The notes beneath the pieces were generated by a model. The model saw only the letters and a list, made by a program, of their open reading frames with translations, did not search any database and was not told the origin of the DNA. Made by a program: the position numbers and the translations under genes. This document shows positions 1-9,285 of a stretch of 64,000 nucleotides of DNA, in pieces; the first letter of the stretch is position 1, and each line of letters starts with the position of its first letter. The stretch comes from Ornithodoros turicata (Eukaryota; Arthropoda; Arachnida; Ixodida; Argasidae), in NCBI RefSeq assembly GCF_037126465.1, contig NC_088206.1:52122841-52186840 (forward strand). Direction: 5' to 3'.

Positions 1-632
1 GTCGCCGGAGGCGGCGCGGCGGTAGGGGAACGCACTGTTGCCACGCCGGCTGAAGCATAATCTGTGATGCGGTCAGCGAGGTCGGCCAAACGTTCAAAGG
101 CAACATCGTCGCTCCCACCCAAGATGAGTCGTACATCTTGCGGAAGTCGGTTGAGGAAGAGCTCGCGGAGGATCGCGGAGTGGTCGTCTGATCGATCAAA
201 CAGGAGCTGTCTCATACGATGTAGGAGCTGCGACGGACGGCGGTCGCCAAGCCCGTTAGTCGTAAGGAGCTGCTGTATCCTCGCTCGCTCTGAAACCGTC
301 GTGCGCGAGACAATGGCAGATTTCAAGGTATCATACGCGTTGTCAGGCCGTATCGACGAAAGAACGTCATCAATGTCGTCGATGAGCACCGGGAGGATAA
401 GCGGCAGCACTTCACAGTACTTCGTCATCTGGTTCTGGATGCGACGGGCCTGGAAGAGCGCTTCGACTTGTCGAAACCAGGTCTTTGGATTCTTGATCCA
501 AAACGACGGGAGTCGTAGGGTCGTAGTCGTGGAAATTGTCGGAGCTGGAGTGGACGATGTCGTGCCGGAACCTCCATCGTGAGGGCTAACTCCGTCTCCG
601 TGAGCGGTCTGGGGGGTCTGAGGTTCGCTCAT
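1..632 (-). CDS. Ty3/Gypsy-type gag, 5' part (runs off window)
   Basis: The minus strand is open without a stop from an ATG at 632-630 to the window edge, about 210 codons. The protein begins MSEPQTPQTAHGDG and has a Ser/Thr-rich leader. A region then contains LPSFWIKNPKTWFRQVEALF (about residues 44-63), followed by helices including QQLLTTNGLGDRRPSQLLHRM and LFLNRLPQDVRLILGG. This matches the N-terminal gag domain (DUF7041-like) of Ty3/Gypsy elements abundant in arthropods, particularly ticks. Gag builds the cytoplasmic particle that packages element RNA. The start is 9 bases downstream of a primer-binding site and an LTR, as expected for the first gene of the element. Nucleocapsid, protease and pol would lie left of the window. 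The reading frame is undamaged here, so the copy may be young; the clade assignment is by recalled family resemblance. Confidence 0.75.
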   Translation of the reverse strand, partial: MSEPQTPQTAHGDGVSPHDGGSGTTSSTPAPTISTTTTLRLPSFWIKNPKTWFRQVEALFQARRIQNQMTKYCEVLPLILPVLIDDIDDVLSSIRPDNAYDTLKSAIVSRTTVSERARIQQLLTTNGLGDRRPSQLLHRMRQLLFDRSDDHSAILRELFLNRLPQDVRLILGGSDDVAFERLADLADRITDYASAGVATVRSPTAAPPPA

Positions 633-640
633 GAGGTACG

Positions 641-657
641 CTGAGTTCGGGTCACCA
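641..657 (-). promoter_or_regulatory. LTR-retrotransposon primer-binding site
   Basis: Read on the minus strand this is TGGTGACCCGAACTCAG, four bases downstream of the LTR end. A TGG start followed by the complement of a tRNA 3' end is the expected minus-strand priming site. Which tRNA is used cannot be settled here. Confidence 0.65.
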
Positions 658-661
658 AATT

Positions 662-1087
662 TGTAGAATTAGCGGTACAGAACAAGAGTCCGTGCTGAGC
701 GGCATCCAGGAATCAACTGAGGCGCGCTCATTTATTCTTCGTCCTTCCTTTCTAGCCTGGCCACCAAGGGCGCTACAACACCACTCATTCACAACTGATA
801 CCCTTACGCCGTCCCTCAGTTCCATGTACTTGTCATTCTCACACACTCCTGCGGGCATTCCTCTTCACTTGGGGCTACAAAACATGATGACTGCGACACT
901 GTCGTTGCCTTCTCGGGAATTGGCTCGTGCCTTGCGTCCCTCCTTCCCACATATGTTTACGTTTAGTTGTCTTCCCGAGCGCCACAGGCAATTGGGTGCA
1001 ATATGTCCTATACCCCTGTTGCACAGACACTTTCGATCCGCATTGAGCCAATGCTTCTCGAGCTCAATGCGGATTCGGCGCTGCTAC
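662..1087 (-). repeat. LTR of the Ty3/Gypsy element
   Basis: Read on the minus strand this 426-bp segment starts TGTAGCAGCG and ends GCTAATTCTACA, giving the 5-bp terminal inverted pair TGTAG/CTACA usual for LTRs. A polyadenylation signal AATAAA lies at 736-731, 70 bases before the 3' end. The primer-binding site follows after four bases and gag after that. The partner LTR is outside the window, so identity between LTRs (age) and the TSD cannot be checked. The right boundary rests on the TGTAG terminus only. Confidence 0.6.
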
Positions 1088-1471
1088 ATGGACACGTTCG
1101 AGCAGGATCAAACTCCGATCCTGCTTAACCCGATCCAGTTCATTAAACGGGATCGAGATTCTCGAGATGGCTTGAAGACCACCATTGGCATCCTCGAACT
1201 CAGCGAATTTGTAGTAGTAAACAATGACGTTACAATAATTTGCAATTGTTCCTATAAAAGCCCATGGAACTTTTGGATTACGGTTTTAGTCTAGGTGTGA
1301 CGAGTGACCGCGTTTGCTAATTTGTATAATCTCGACCACTATCGACACCACGCCCCCCGTACAGGCTTACTAAACAGCACTATCCGGAAGCGGATGCTGT
1401 TATTCTCGACTTTTTCGGAACATATTTCTCAATCCCAGCGCCCTGCCCCGGAGCTGCTAGCGCTGCCAACC
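1088..1471. other. Unassigned interval between LTR and ribozyme array
   Basis: No coding region or repeat family is recognised. A TATAAAAG string at about 1252-1259 (+) could be a promoter by chance. The interval ends exactly at the 14-bp direct repeat that bounds the hammerhead array. Confidence 0.4.
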
Positions 1472-1485
1472 TTTAAATATACATT
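1472..1485. repeat. Left target-site duplication of retrozyme block
   Basis: TTTAAATATACATT here is identical to 4435-4448. The two copies bracket the complete 234-bp repeat block and nothing else, which is the signature of insertion of the array as a unit. Confidence 0.8.
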
Positions 1486-1559
1486 AAAATGTGAAAAATA
1501 GCCGGAGCTCTTTGGCTGCACGTATAGCATATGTTTGTAACTCAAACGTCGCCATGCCA

Positions 1560-1605
1560 GTACTGGACAGCTGTTTCGGCCTTGTTGGGCCTTCATCAGC
1601 AGTAC
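1560..1605 (-). ncRNA. Type I hammerhead self-cleaving ribozyme (first of ten minus-strand copies)
   Basis: Read on the minus strand: stem I 5' arm GTACTG, core CTGATGA, stem II GGCC/GGCC with a 6-nt loop CAACAA, core GAAA, stem III CAGCTG, then U-C cleavage context (GUC), and stem I 3' arm CAGTAC. Beyond the 6-bp stem I the pairing resumes after bulges (TGC with GCA, GCC with GGC), giving about 12 bp. All invariant core nucleotides are present. Stem III is the self-complementary CAGCUG, too short for a stable monomer and typical of hammerheads that act as dimers. Identical copies occur at 234-bp steps: 1794, 2028, 2262, 2496, 2730, 2964, 3198, 3432 and 3666 (each 46 nt). An eleventh at 3900 is cut by the inversion and lacks its CUGAUGA core. 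Confidence 0.87.
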
Positions 1606-3890
1606 GCAGGCAGGCAACGTTTGAGTGGATGGCGTCAGAAGGTCACGTAACACGTGATTCCTCCCGTCAGGGTGAGATAACTCACTCACTGAAAGCCCAG
1701 TGCAAAGCCAGTGAAGTATAAAATGTGAAAAATAGCCGGAGCTCTTTGGCTGCACGTATAGCATATGTTTGTAACTCAAACGTCGCCATGCCAGTACTGG
1801 ACAGCTGTTTCGGCCTTGTTGGGCCTTCATCAGCAGTACGCAGGCAGGCAACGTTTGAGTGGATGGCGTCAGAAGGTCACGTAACACGTGATTCCTCCCG
1901 TCAGGGTGAGATAACTCACTCACTGAAAGCCCAGTGCAAAGCCAGTGAAGTATAAAATGTGAAAAATAGCCGGAGCTCTTTGGCTGCACGTATAGCATAT
2001 GTTTGTAACTCAAACGTCGCCATGCCAGTACTGGACAGCTGTTTCGGCCTTGTTGGGCCTTCATCAGCAGTACGCAGGCAGGCAACGTTTGAGTGGATGG
2101 CGTCAGAAGGTCACGTAATACGTGATTCCTCCCGTCAGGGTGAGATAACTCACTCACTGAAAGCCCAGTGCAAAGCCAGTGAAGTATAAAATGTGAAAAA
2201 TAGCCGGAGCTCTTTGGCTGCACGTATAGCATATGTTTGTAACTCAAACGTCGCCATGCCAGTACTGGACAGCTGTTTCGGCCTTGTTGGGCCTTCATCA
2301 GCAGTACGCAGGCAGGCAACGTTTGAGTGGATGGCGTCAGAAGGTCACGTAACACGTGATTCCTCCCGTCAGGGTGAGATAACTCACTCACTGAAAGCCC
2401 AGTGCAAAGCCAGTGAAGTATAAAATGTGAAAAATAGCCGGAGCTCTTTGGCTGCACGTATAGCATATGTTTGTAACTCAAACGTCGCCATGCCAGTACT
2501 GGACAGCTGTTTCGGCCTTGTTGGGCCTTCATCAGCAGTACGCAGGCAGGCAACGTTTGAGTGGATGGCGTCAGAAGGTCACGTAACACGTGATTCCTCC
2601 CGTCAGGGTGAGATAACTCACTCACTGAAAGCCCAGTGCAAAGCCAGTGAAGTATAAAATGTGAAAAATAGCCGGAGCTCTTTGGCTGCACGTATAGCAT
2701 ATGTTTGTAACTCAAACGTCGCCATGCCAGTACTGGACAGCTGTTTCGGCCTTGTTGGGCCTTCATCAGCAGTACGCAGGCAGGCAACGTTTGAGTGGAT
2801 GGCGTCAGAAGGTCACGTAACACGTGATTCCTCCCGTCAGGGTGAGATAACTCACTCACTGAAAGCCCAGTGCAAAGCCAGTGAAGTATAAAATGTGAAA
2901 AATAGCCGGAGCTCTTTGGCTGCACGTATAGCATATGTTTGTAACTCAAACGTCGCCATGCCAGTACTGGACAGCTGTTTCGGCCTTGTTGGGCCTTCAT
3001 CAGCAGTACGCAGGCAGGCAACGTTTGAGTGGATGGCGTCAGAAGGTCACGTAACACGTGATTCCTCCCGTCAGGGTGAGATAACTCACTCACTGAAAGC
3101 CCAGTGCAAAGCCAGTGAAGTATAAAATGTGAAAAATAGCCGGAGCTCTTTGGCTGCACGTATAGCATATGTTTGTAACTCAAACGTCGCCATGCCAGTA
3201 CTGGACAGCTGTTTCGGCCTTGTTGGGCCTTCATCAGCAGTACGCAGGCAGGCAACGTTTGAGTGGATGGCGTCAGAAGGTCACGTAACACGTGATTCCT
3301 CCCGTCAGGGTGAGATAACTCACTCACTGAAAGCCCAGTGCAAAGCCAGTGAAGTATAAAATGTGAAAAATAGCCGGAGCTCTTTGGCTGCACGTATAGC
3401 ATATGTTTGTAACTCAAACGTCGCCATGCCAGTACTGGACAGCTGTTTCGGCCTTGTTGGGCCTTCATCAGCAGTACGCAGGCAGGCAACGTTTGAGTGG
3501 ATGGCGTCAGAAGGTCACGTAACACGTGATTCCTCCCGTCAGGGTGAGATAACTCACTCACTGAAAGCCCAGTGCAAAGCCAGTGAAGTATAAAATGTGA
3601 AAAATAGCCGGAGCTCTTTGGCTGCACGTATAGCATATGTTTGTAACTCAAACGTCGCCATGCCAGTACTGGACAGCTGTTTCGGCCTTGTTGGGCCTTC
3701 ATCAGCAGTACGCAGGCAGGCAACGTTTGAGTGGATGGCGTCAGAAGGTCACGTAACACGTGATTCCTCCCGTCAGGGTGAGATAACTCACTCACTGAAA
3801 GCCCAGTGCAAAGCCAGTGAAGTATAAAATGTGAAAAATAACCGGAGCTCTTTGGCTGCACGTATAGCATATGTTTGTAACTCAAACGTC

Positions 3891-3947
3891 GCCATGCCAG
3901 TACTGGACAGCTGTTTCGGCCTAACAGCTGTCCAGTACTGGCATGGC
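3891..3947. repeat. Inversion junction: perfect palindrome with 7-nt spacer
   Basis: The minus-oriented array ends in a 7-nt spacer, TCGGCCT (3916-3922), and the same unit restarts as its reverse complement. The arms match without mismatch next to the spacer and continue for roughly 500 bp. The break falls inside a hammerhead between the stem III and stem II sequences. Confidence 0.8.
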
Positions 3948-4126
3948 GACGTTTGAGTTACAAACATATGCTATACGTGCAGCCAAAGAGCTCCGGCTAT
4001 TTTTCACATTTTATACTTCACTGGCTTTGCACTGGGCTTTCAGTGAGTGAGTTATCTCACCCTGACGGGAGGAATCACGTGTTACGTGACCTTCTGACGC
4101 CATCCACTCAAACGTTGCCTGCCTGC

Positions 4127-4172
4127 GTACTGCTGATGAAGGCCCAACAAGGCCGAAACAGCTGTCCAGTAC
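4127..4172 (+). ncRNA. Type I hammerhead ribozyme (plus-strand copy 1)
   Basis: Same 46-nt motif on the plus strand: GTACTG (4127-4132), CTGATGA (4133-4139), GGCC-CAACAA-GGCC (4141-4154), GAAA (4155-4158), CAGCTG, with cleavage predicted after C4166 of GTC, then CAGTAC (4167-4172). It lies in the inverted arm of the block. Confidence 0.87.
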
Positions 4173-4360
4173 TGGCATGGCGACGTTTGAGTTACAAACA
4201 TATGCTATACGTGCAGCCAAAGAGCTCCGGCTATTTTTCACATTTTATACTTCACTGGCTTTGCACTGGGCTTTCAGTGAGTGAGTTATCTCACCCTGAC
4301 GGGAGGAATCACGTGTTACGTGACCTTCTGACGCCATCCACTCAAACGTTGCCTGCCTGC

Positions 4361-4406
4361 GTACTGCTGATGAAGGCCCAACAAGGCCGAAACAGCTGTC
4401 CAGTAC
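4361..4406 (+). ncRNA. Type I hammerhead ribozyme (plus-strand copy 2)
   Basis: Exact copy of the motif 234 bp downstream of the previous one. With that copy it would release one 234-nt monomer from a plus-strand transcript, suitable for circularisation. Confidence 0.87.
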
Positions 4407-4434
4407 TGGCATGGCGACGTTTGAGTTACAAACA

Positions 4435-4448
4435 TTTAAATATACATT
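4435..4448. repeat. Right target-site duplication of retrozyme block
   Basis: TTTAAATATACATT, identical to 1472-1485. The preceding ACAAACA belongs to the repeat unit and the following GGGTTGG does not. Confidence 0.8.
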
Positions 4449-4459
4449 GGGTTGGACTG

Positions 4460-4556
4460 TGTAGCAGCATCGCGAACCGAACGCTCTTGAGAAACTCGAT
4501 GCGGATCGGATTCAATCCGCATTGAAAGTGTTGTCTGACAGGTGTACTATTCCGTT
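4460..4556 (+). repeat. Fragment of an LTR related to the one at 662-1087
   Basis: It starts TGTAGCAGC like the minus-strand LTR at 1087 and shares, in the same order, GATGCGGATC-like and ATCCGCATTGAAAGTGT-like blocks and a TTGCACA block, with many differences. It appears to be a decayed 5' LTR piece of a related Gypsy family on the plus strand, cut off by the LINE that follows. Confidence 0.35.
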
Positions 4557-4789
4557 GCACAAATCCCCGTAGGGCGTACCGGCTTCGGCTAGTGTTTGGT
4601 GAGTGGCGCCACCACGGACCCCAGTCCCAAGGTGTTACCTACCGTGCCGAGGATGGATGAAAGGTGAAGGGACGGTTGGACCTTCAACGGTGGCGGTCGG
4701 TGCCTTGGTCAAGCTCCGGCCGACGGGTTTCCTTAAAACTCCGGGACCTTCCCACATGTATAGGCATGAAGTGTGGGTGACATTGTGGA

Positions 4790-6297
4790 ATGCCTAGTAA
4801 TCAAACCTGCATGGTAAAACATCTCTCTTCATCTGCGATCGGGGGCGGGAAACGTCCCCGGACCGAAGCCTTAAAACCAAATGAACAGTTCTTCTTGTCA
4901 AAATACATTGTCTTGTCTTCCGACTCTTCAGAGGAAGGAAAAAATGTGCCATTTGCAAAAATGTCTCCCTTCTTTATTGAGAAGGCAGTGTCTTCGCTAT
5001 CGAAACACATAAGCGAAATCAAGAAGCTACGATCTGGTGACATATTTCAAATGTACATAATTCAAATGTACATCAGAAAAAGACTGTCAAAGGATCCTGA
5101 CCACCAGGGAGATGCTTGGGGTCCCGATATCTGCATCCTTGCATAAAACTCTGAACAGTTCTTCTTGTCAAAATACATTGTCTTGTCTTCCGACTCTTCA
5201 GAGGAAGGAAAAAATGTGCCATTTGCAAAAATGTCTCCCTTCTTTATTGAGAAGGCAGTGTCTTCGCTATCGAAACACATAAGCGAAATCAAGAAGCTAC
5301 GATCTGGTGACATATTTCAAATGTACATAATTCAAATGTACATCAGAAAAAGACTGTCAAAGGATCCTGACCACCAGGGAGATGCTTGGGGTCCCGATAT
5401 CTGCATCCTTGCATAAAACTCTGAACACATGCCGTGGGGTGGTAGCTGTCACTGAATTAATTGACGTCCCGGTAGAAGAGATTCTTGCTAACCTAAAGGA
5501 ACAGGCGGTAATTGATGTCAGGAAACCTAACGGATCCGGAAAAATAATGAATATATTACCACCAGAAACGTAGTCCTTACCTTTGATCGTCCTTCGCTGC
5601 CCAATAAACTAAAAGTTTGATACCTGTCTGCAGAGGTCCGTCCATACATTCCGAACCCTCTTCGTTGTTTCAAATGCAACCGCTTCGGGCATGCCGCTGA
5701 TGCTTGCCGTGGGACGCCGTGCTGCTCGTTGTGGTCAGCAGGGCCATGACACGAAAGAATGTAGAGGGCCTGATTGCTGTGTAAACTGCTCCAGTGATCA
5801 CCCCTCTAACTCCAGGTCTTGCGCTAAGTGGAAATTGGAAAAGGAGATTTTGCGTATCAAGGTTACAGAAAATATCAGCTATCCTGAAGCAAGGAGAAAG
5901 GTATCCCCATTCTTCACTCAAAAATCTTTTTCCACTGTACTTCAAGAGAAACCAAAGATGGTCACAGTACACACAGACAGACACTCCACCTAAAGCACAA
6001 CAAACAACAAGTGAAGACGGGTTGAAAACCAAGCCCCATGGTGAAAACACGGTAGTGACTGCGACAGCGATCCTACCTTTGTCATCACCCTCCATGGAGT
6101 TGCGCTCGATGGAGTGTGATGATGATTCGAGCTCGGAGCTCTCCTTGGGGAGCACGAGCTCACCATTTCTGACACCCTCAAGAGGAAACCTCTCGAGGAG
6201 TGGTTCACTCCCCGAGATATCGGAGAAGGATTTGGCGGAGGCCAGAAGAAAAGCACGGAAGCCAAGGATTACTCCTCCCCAGAGGAGTAAGACCTAG
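4790..6297 (+). pseudogene. LINE ORF1 (RRM-like and zinc-knuckle nucleic-acid chaperone), broken
   Basis: Codons from 4790 give MPSNQTCMVKHLSSS and a region like the RNA-binding fold of LINE ORF1 proteins (FAKMSPFFIEKAVSSL). The segment 4883-5152 is repeated exactly at 5153-5422. Then come VTELIDVPVEEILANLKEQ (about 5439-5495) and, after a frame change, CCHC knuckles: CFKCNRFGHA near 5671-5700, then RCGQQGHDTKEC and CCVNCSSDHP (about 5730-5806) ending ISYPEARRKV. The C-terminal tail SSSELSLGSTSS to PPQRSKT lies at 6127-6297 in another frame. ORF1 proteins coat LINE RNA in the cytoplasm. At least two frameshifts plus the duplication make it non-functional. Confidence 0.65.
4883..5422 (+). repeat. 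Exact tandem duplication, 2 x 270 bp, inside LINE ORF1
   Basis: 4883-5152 and 5153-5422 are identical as far as I compared them. 270 is a multiple of three, so the frame is kept, but each copy ends in a stop (GCATAA). Each unit also holds a short internal repeat, TTCAAATGTACAT twice. Confidence 0.85.
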
Positions 6298-6382
6298 CAG
6301 CCGTACAGTAATGGCAATCCTTTTTTCCGGTCGGCAGAACAAAGCGTTGTGCACCCTCTTTCTTTTTCTCATTTCTGCTATC

Positions 6383-8266
6383 ATGATGGGCCACACAATC
6401 CTTCAGTGGAGTTGTCGCGGTCTACTCTCTAATTTAGACGACGTCCATGATCTTTTTGAGAAGCACAACGCAGTATGCTTTTGTGTGCAAGAAGCTTACT
6501 TGAACGCACATGTACAAAATCCGTTCCGTAGGTATAATATTTTCCGCGAAGATCGAGATGGTACAACCCGCGCATCTGGCGGAGTAGCAATCATTAAACG
6601 GCCTTGGAAGCTGTAGCTGTGCAGGTGTGTCTCGACAGAATTGTTTCCATCTGTTCAGTCTATCTCCCACCATCGCAACCCGTTTCAGAAAGGGACATAG
6701 AATACTTGTACAGGCAGCTTCCATCCTCCCCTATCCTTTTGGGTGATTTTAACGCCCACAATCCCCTCTGGTGCAGTAGTAGAATCGTAAGTCGCGGAAA
6801 AATGCTCGAAAAATTTTCGTTGTCGTCGTCTAGCTGTCTCATGAATACCGGCTTGCAAACATATGTGCATACAACCACTCAATCTTTCTCTGCATTAGAC
6901 CTCTCCTTTTGCAGTCCATCTCTGTTTCAGGACCTGCAATGGACTGTGGATGAGAACCCTTATGGAAGTGACCACATACGTCATACATCTGCAGTCTGTG
7001 AACTGTCTAACAACACGACCACACAGGTGGAAATTGCAAGATGCAGATTGGAATAAATTTATGGAAAAATGTGACCTCTCACTAATCCCCTTTGATGTGG
7101 TGACAATAGAGAAAGCTAACAACCTCATCACCAACATTATTCTGGATGCAGCAACTGCGTCCATTCCCCAAACTTCTGGTAATCTCCCAAAGAGACCGAA
7201 GCCTTGGTGGAATAGTGAATGCCAGGAAACTCGCAAACTTCAAAACCGGGTGTGGGGCACTTTTCGGAGGTACCCCACAACACACAATCTCTTACTTTTT
7301 AAAAAGGCACGAGCAAAGGCCAGATGGACGCGAAAACAAGCAAAGCGGTCCTCTTGGCACAACTTTGTGTCTTCTCTGTCCTCTAATACCCCATCCAAAG
7401 TGGTGTGGAACAGGCTCCGCAAAATCCGTGGGGAGCATCTCAGCCGCTCGGTTCCTCTTATGGAAGTCAACGGTCAGGTATGCAAAAGCCTAGAGGAACA
7501 GGCTAATGTCCTTGGTGAACACTTTGAAAACATTTCAAGCTCTTCACACTATACAGGTGAATTTCTTAAGACTAAACAAAGAGCTGAAAAACAAAAATTT
7601 CCGTTACGTGATGGTGATGGCTTTGCGTATAACCAACCATTCACCATGGTAGAACTTTCACGCTCTTTATTATCTGCCAAAGCAACTGCTCCAGGCCCAG
7701 ACCGAAATACATATTCCATGCTTGATCACATGTCTGACTCATCAAAAAATGTTTACTTGACTTTTTCAACCATGTTTGGATACAGGGCACACTTCCACCT
7801 GCATGGAAAATTGCCACTGTAATACCCCCCCCCCCCCGAAACCAGGGAAGGAAGCTTCAAGTCCAGGCAGTTACCGCCCTATTGCTCTTACAAGCTGCAT
7901 AGGTAAGACCTATGAGAGAATTGTGAACAGCCGACTGATTCATCTCCTAGAAACAAATAACTGTATATCTCAATTCCAATGTGGTTTTCGAATGGGGTGT
8001 TCCACACTGGATCACCTCATTCGTCTAGAAACAACTATTCGTGAAGCTTTTGTCAGGAGGCAGCACTGTTTGTCAGTTTTCTTTGACATGGAAAAAGCGC
8101 ATGGTACCGCATGGCGATTCGGTATCTTGCAGGACCTCTATTCCTTGGGTATAAGGGGTCGTCTTTTGAAATGCATCGCTAATTTCCTTCAGCAAAGAAC
8201 ATTTAGAGTCCAACTAGGAACTACTTTATCCCGTACATTTGTGCAGGAGAATGGTGTGATCCGTTC
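6383..8266 (+). pseudogene. LINE ORF2: AP endonuclease plus reverse transcriptase, broken and truncated
   Basis: It starts MGHTILQWSCRGLLSNLDDV at 6383, the usual N-terminus of the endonuclease. After a frame change near 6600 the endonuclease motifs LLGDFNAHNPLW (about 6737-6772) and YGSDHIR (about 6961-6981) appear. Another frame (6989-7820) carries the linker and the RT start, with a thumbprint FTMVELSRSLLSAKATAPGPD. After a C-tract at 7827-7839 it resumes with GSYRPIALTSCIGKTYERIV and QCGFRMGCSTLDHLI. RT motif A reads VFFDMEKAHGTAW: the first Asp is present, but a normally conserved Asp is replaced by Gly. The reading stops at about 8266 before motif B and YADD. It is clearly dead. Confidence 0.7.
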
Positions 8267-9113
8267 TTAGCGTCACATTAATAATGTCTCGAGTCCAGTG
8301 GCTGGCTCGTAGCCTAGTCACACTGTCGTCGTCGTCGTCGTTTGTGCATTCACCCACGGCATCTCTTGCGCAGATTTCTCTTCGGGTGTGTTCGTTTATT
8401 AAATTCGCGCGACCCGCGAGTCGCAGTCGTGACGTATGAGAGCCATCGTACGTCATCGACTCTAGCGACCCACCTCGAAAGGAGAGTCTCTGCGAGTCGA
8501 CTCTTGAGCACCTCTAGTGTTGAATCCTCGAATTTTAGAACGGGAGTTAGTGTCACGTGGGCGACGTCATGAGAGCCGCGCCGCGGCATTTTCGCCTACC
8601 AAGAGTCTACTCTCTCGGCTCTCGAGGTGTTCGAGTCGAATAAACGAACGCAACCTTCGATGAGCACCTACGAACGTATTTCGTCAAGTAAAAAGAGTAG
8701 TGAATTCACGACTTTAATGTTAAAATCTTTAACGGAATTTTCTATTTGGACGTCCACGATTTATTGAATGTCAATGCGTAACTAACGCTGTTGATGTTGT
8801 GACTATATTGTTGAAATGCGAGTGGGCTCCAGTTGCGGGCTCGTAGGCTCGTCACACTGTCGTTGTCGTCGTTTATGCATTCATCCACGGCATCTCTTGC
8901 GAAGATTTCTGTTCGATGAGCACCTGCGAACGTACTTCGTCAAGTAAAACGAATAGTGAATTCACGACTTTAATGTTAAAATCTTTAACGGAATTTTCTA
9001 TTTTGACGTCCACGATTTATTGAATGTCAATGCGTAACTAACGCTGTTGATGTTGTGACTGTATTGTTGAAATGCGAGCGGGCTCCAGTATAGCTCCAGT
9101 GGCGGGCTCGTAG
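8267..9113 (+). repeat. Two copies of the ~255-bp satellite, first interrupted by a MITE
   Basis: The unit contains TTTATGCATTCATCCACGGC, a GAAGATTTCTGTTCGATGAG block, GAATAGTGAATTCACGAC, TTTTGACGTCCACGATTT and GGCTCCAGTGGCGGGCTCG. Copy one is split by the MITE at 8384-8655. Copy two ends about 9113, where the (GAA)n tail of the minus-strand LINE starts. The same satellite recurs at about 16.5-16.93, 20.31, 23.63, 24.72 and 56.3-59.9 kb. Confidence 0.8.
8384..8655. mobile_element. Small Harbinger-type MITE with TTC target duplication
   Basis: Left end GGGTGTGTTCGTTTATT and right end AATAAACGAACGCAACC form inverted termini with few mismatches. TTC occurs on both sides (8381-8383 and 8656-8658). 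Removing the 272 bp and one TTC restores the satellite unit exactly as in its neighbours. A 3-bp TSD and a GGG start fit PIF/Harbinger MITEs. It has no coding capacity. Confidence 0.65.
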
Positions 9114-9285
9114 CCTCTTCTTCTTCTTCTTCACTAACTGAGCGGGAGTTGGAACTTGGTGGCTGTCCAAAAGGGCGCCTGCAGCTCCATTTCTTGTGAG
9201 TTTCGCCAATATGGCAGTGACTATCATACGTGACACTCTGTAGTGAGCATCACATGTACTATTGTGTTTTGTTTACATTTGTTCT

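Larger units (their letters stand above)
1486..4434 (-). mobile_element. Hammerhead-ribozyme retrozyme / Penelope-type tandem block
   Basis: The block is built from a 234-bp unit. Ten complete head-to-tail units (1486-3825) and a 96-bp partial unit (to about 3921) lie in one orientation. After an abrupt inversion at 3916-3922, two more copies and flanking partials follow in the opposite orientation to 4434. Every complete unit holds a type I hammerhead ribozyme. Units are almost identical; I saw one C-to-T change in the third unit (at about 2119) and one G-to-A at the start of the last partial unit (3841). A perfect 14-bp direct repeat flanks the block. Tandem units of a few hundred bp with type I hammerheads having a tiny palindromic stem III are known from animal retrozymes and from Penelope-like elements. 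Both are mobilised through RNA and commonly show tandem or inverted partial copies. No reverse transcriptase is encoded, so mobilisation must be in trans. Long ORFs through the block only reflect the unit length being a multiple of three. Confidence 0.8.
4557..8266 (+). mobile_element. Decayed Jockey/I-type LINE, 3' truncated
   Basis: The order is a GC-rich 5' leader with no long ORF (4557-4789), an ORF1 gag-like protein with zinc knuckles (4790-6297), then ORF2 with AP endonuclease and reverse transcriptase (6383-8266). Reading continues across several frameshifts and stops. The sequence stops inside the reverse transcriptase domain at about 8266, where satellite sequence begins, so the RT palm with the YADD motif and any RNase H are lost. 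The copy is inactive. The protein sequences resemble the Jockey/X-element/BS group of arthropod LINEs. Confidence 0.7.

Noticed and set aside
1429..3885. 818-codon minus-strand ORF and ten 76-codon plus-strand ORFs
   Set aside because: The 234-bp unit is a multiple of three without a stop in these frames, so the ORFs are by-products of the hammerhead array; the peptide repeats have no domain.
1486..4434. CRISPR array
   Set aside because: Whole 234-bp units are repeated without variable spacers; eukaryotic context.
3953..4525. 190-codon plus-strand ORF
   Set aside because: Same repeat translated in the inverted arm.
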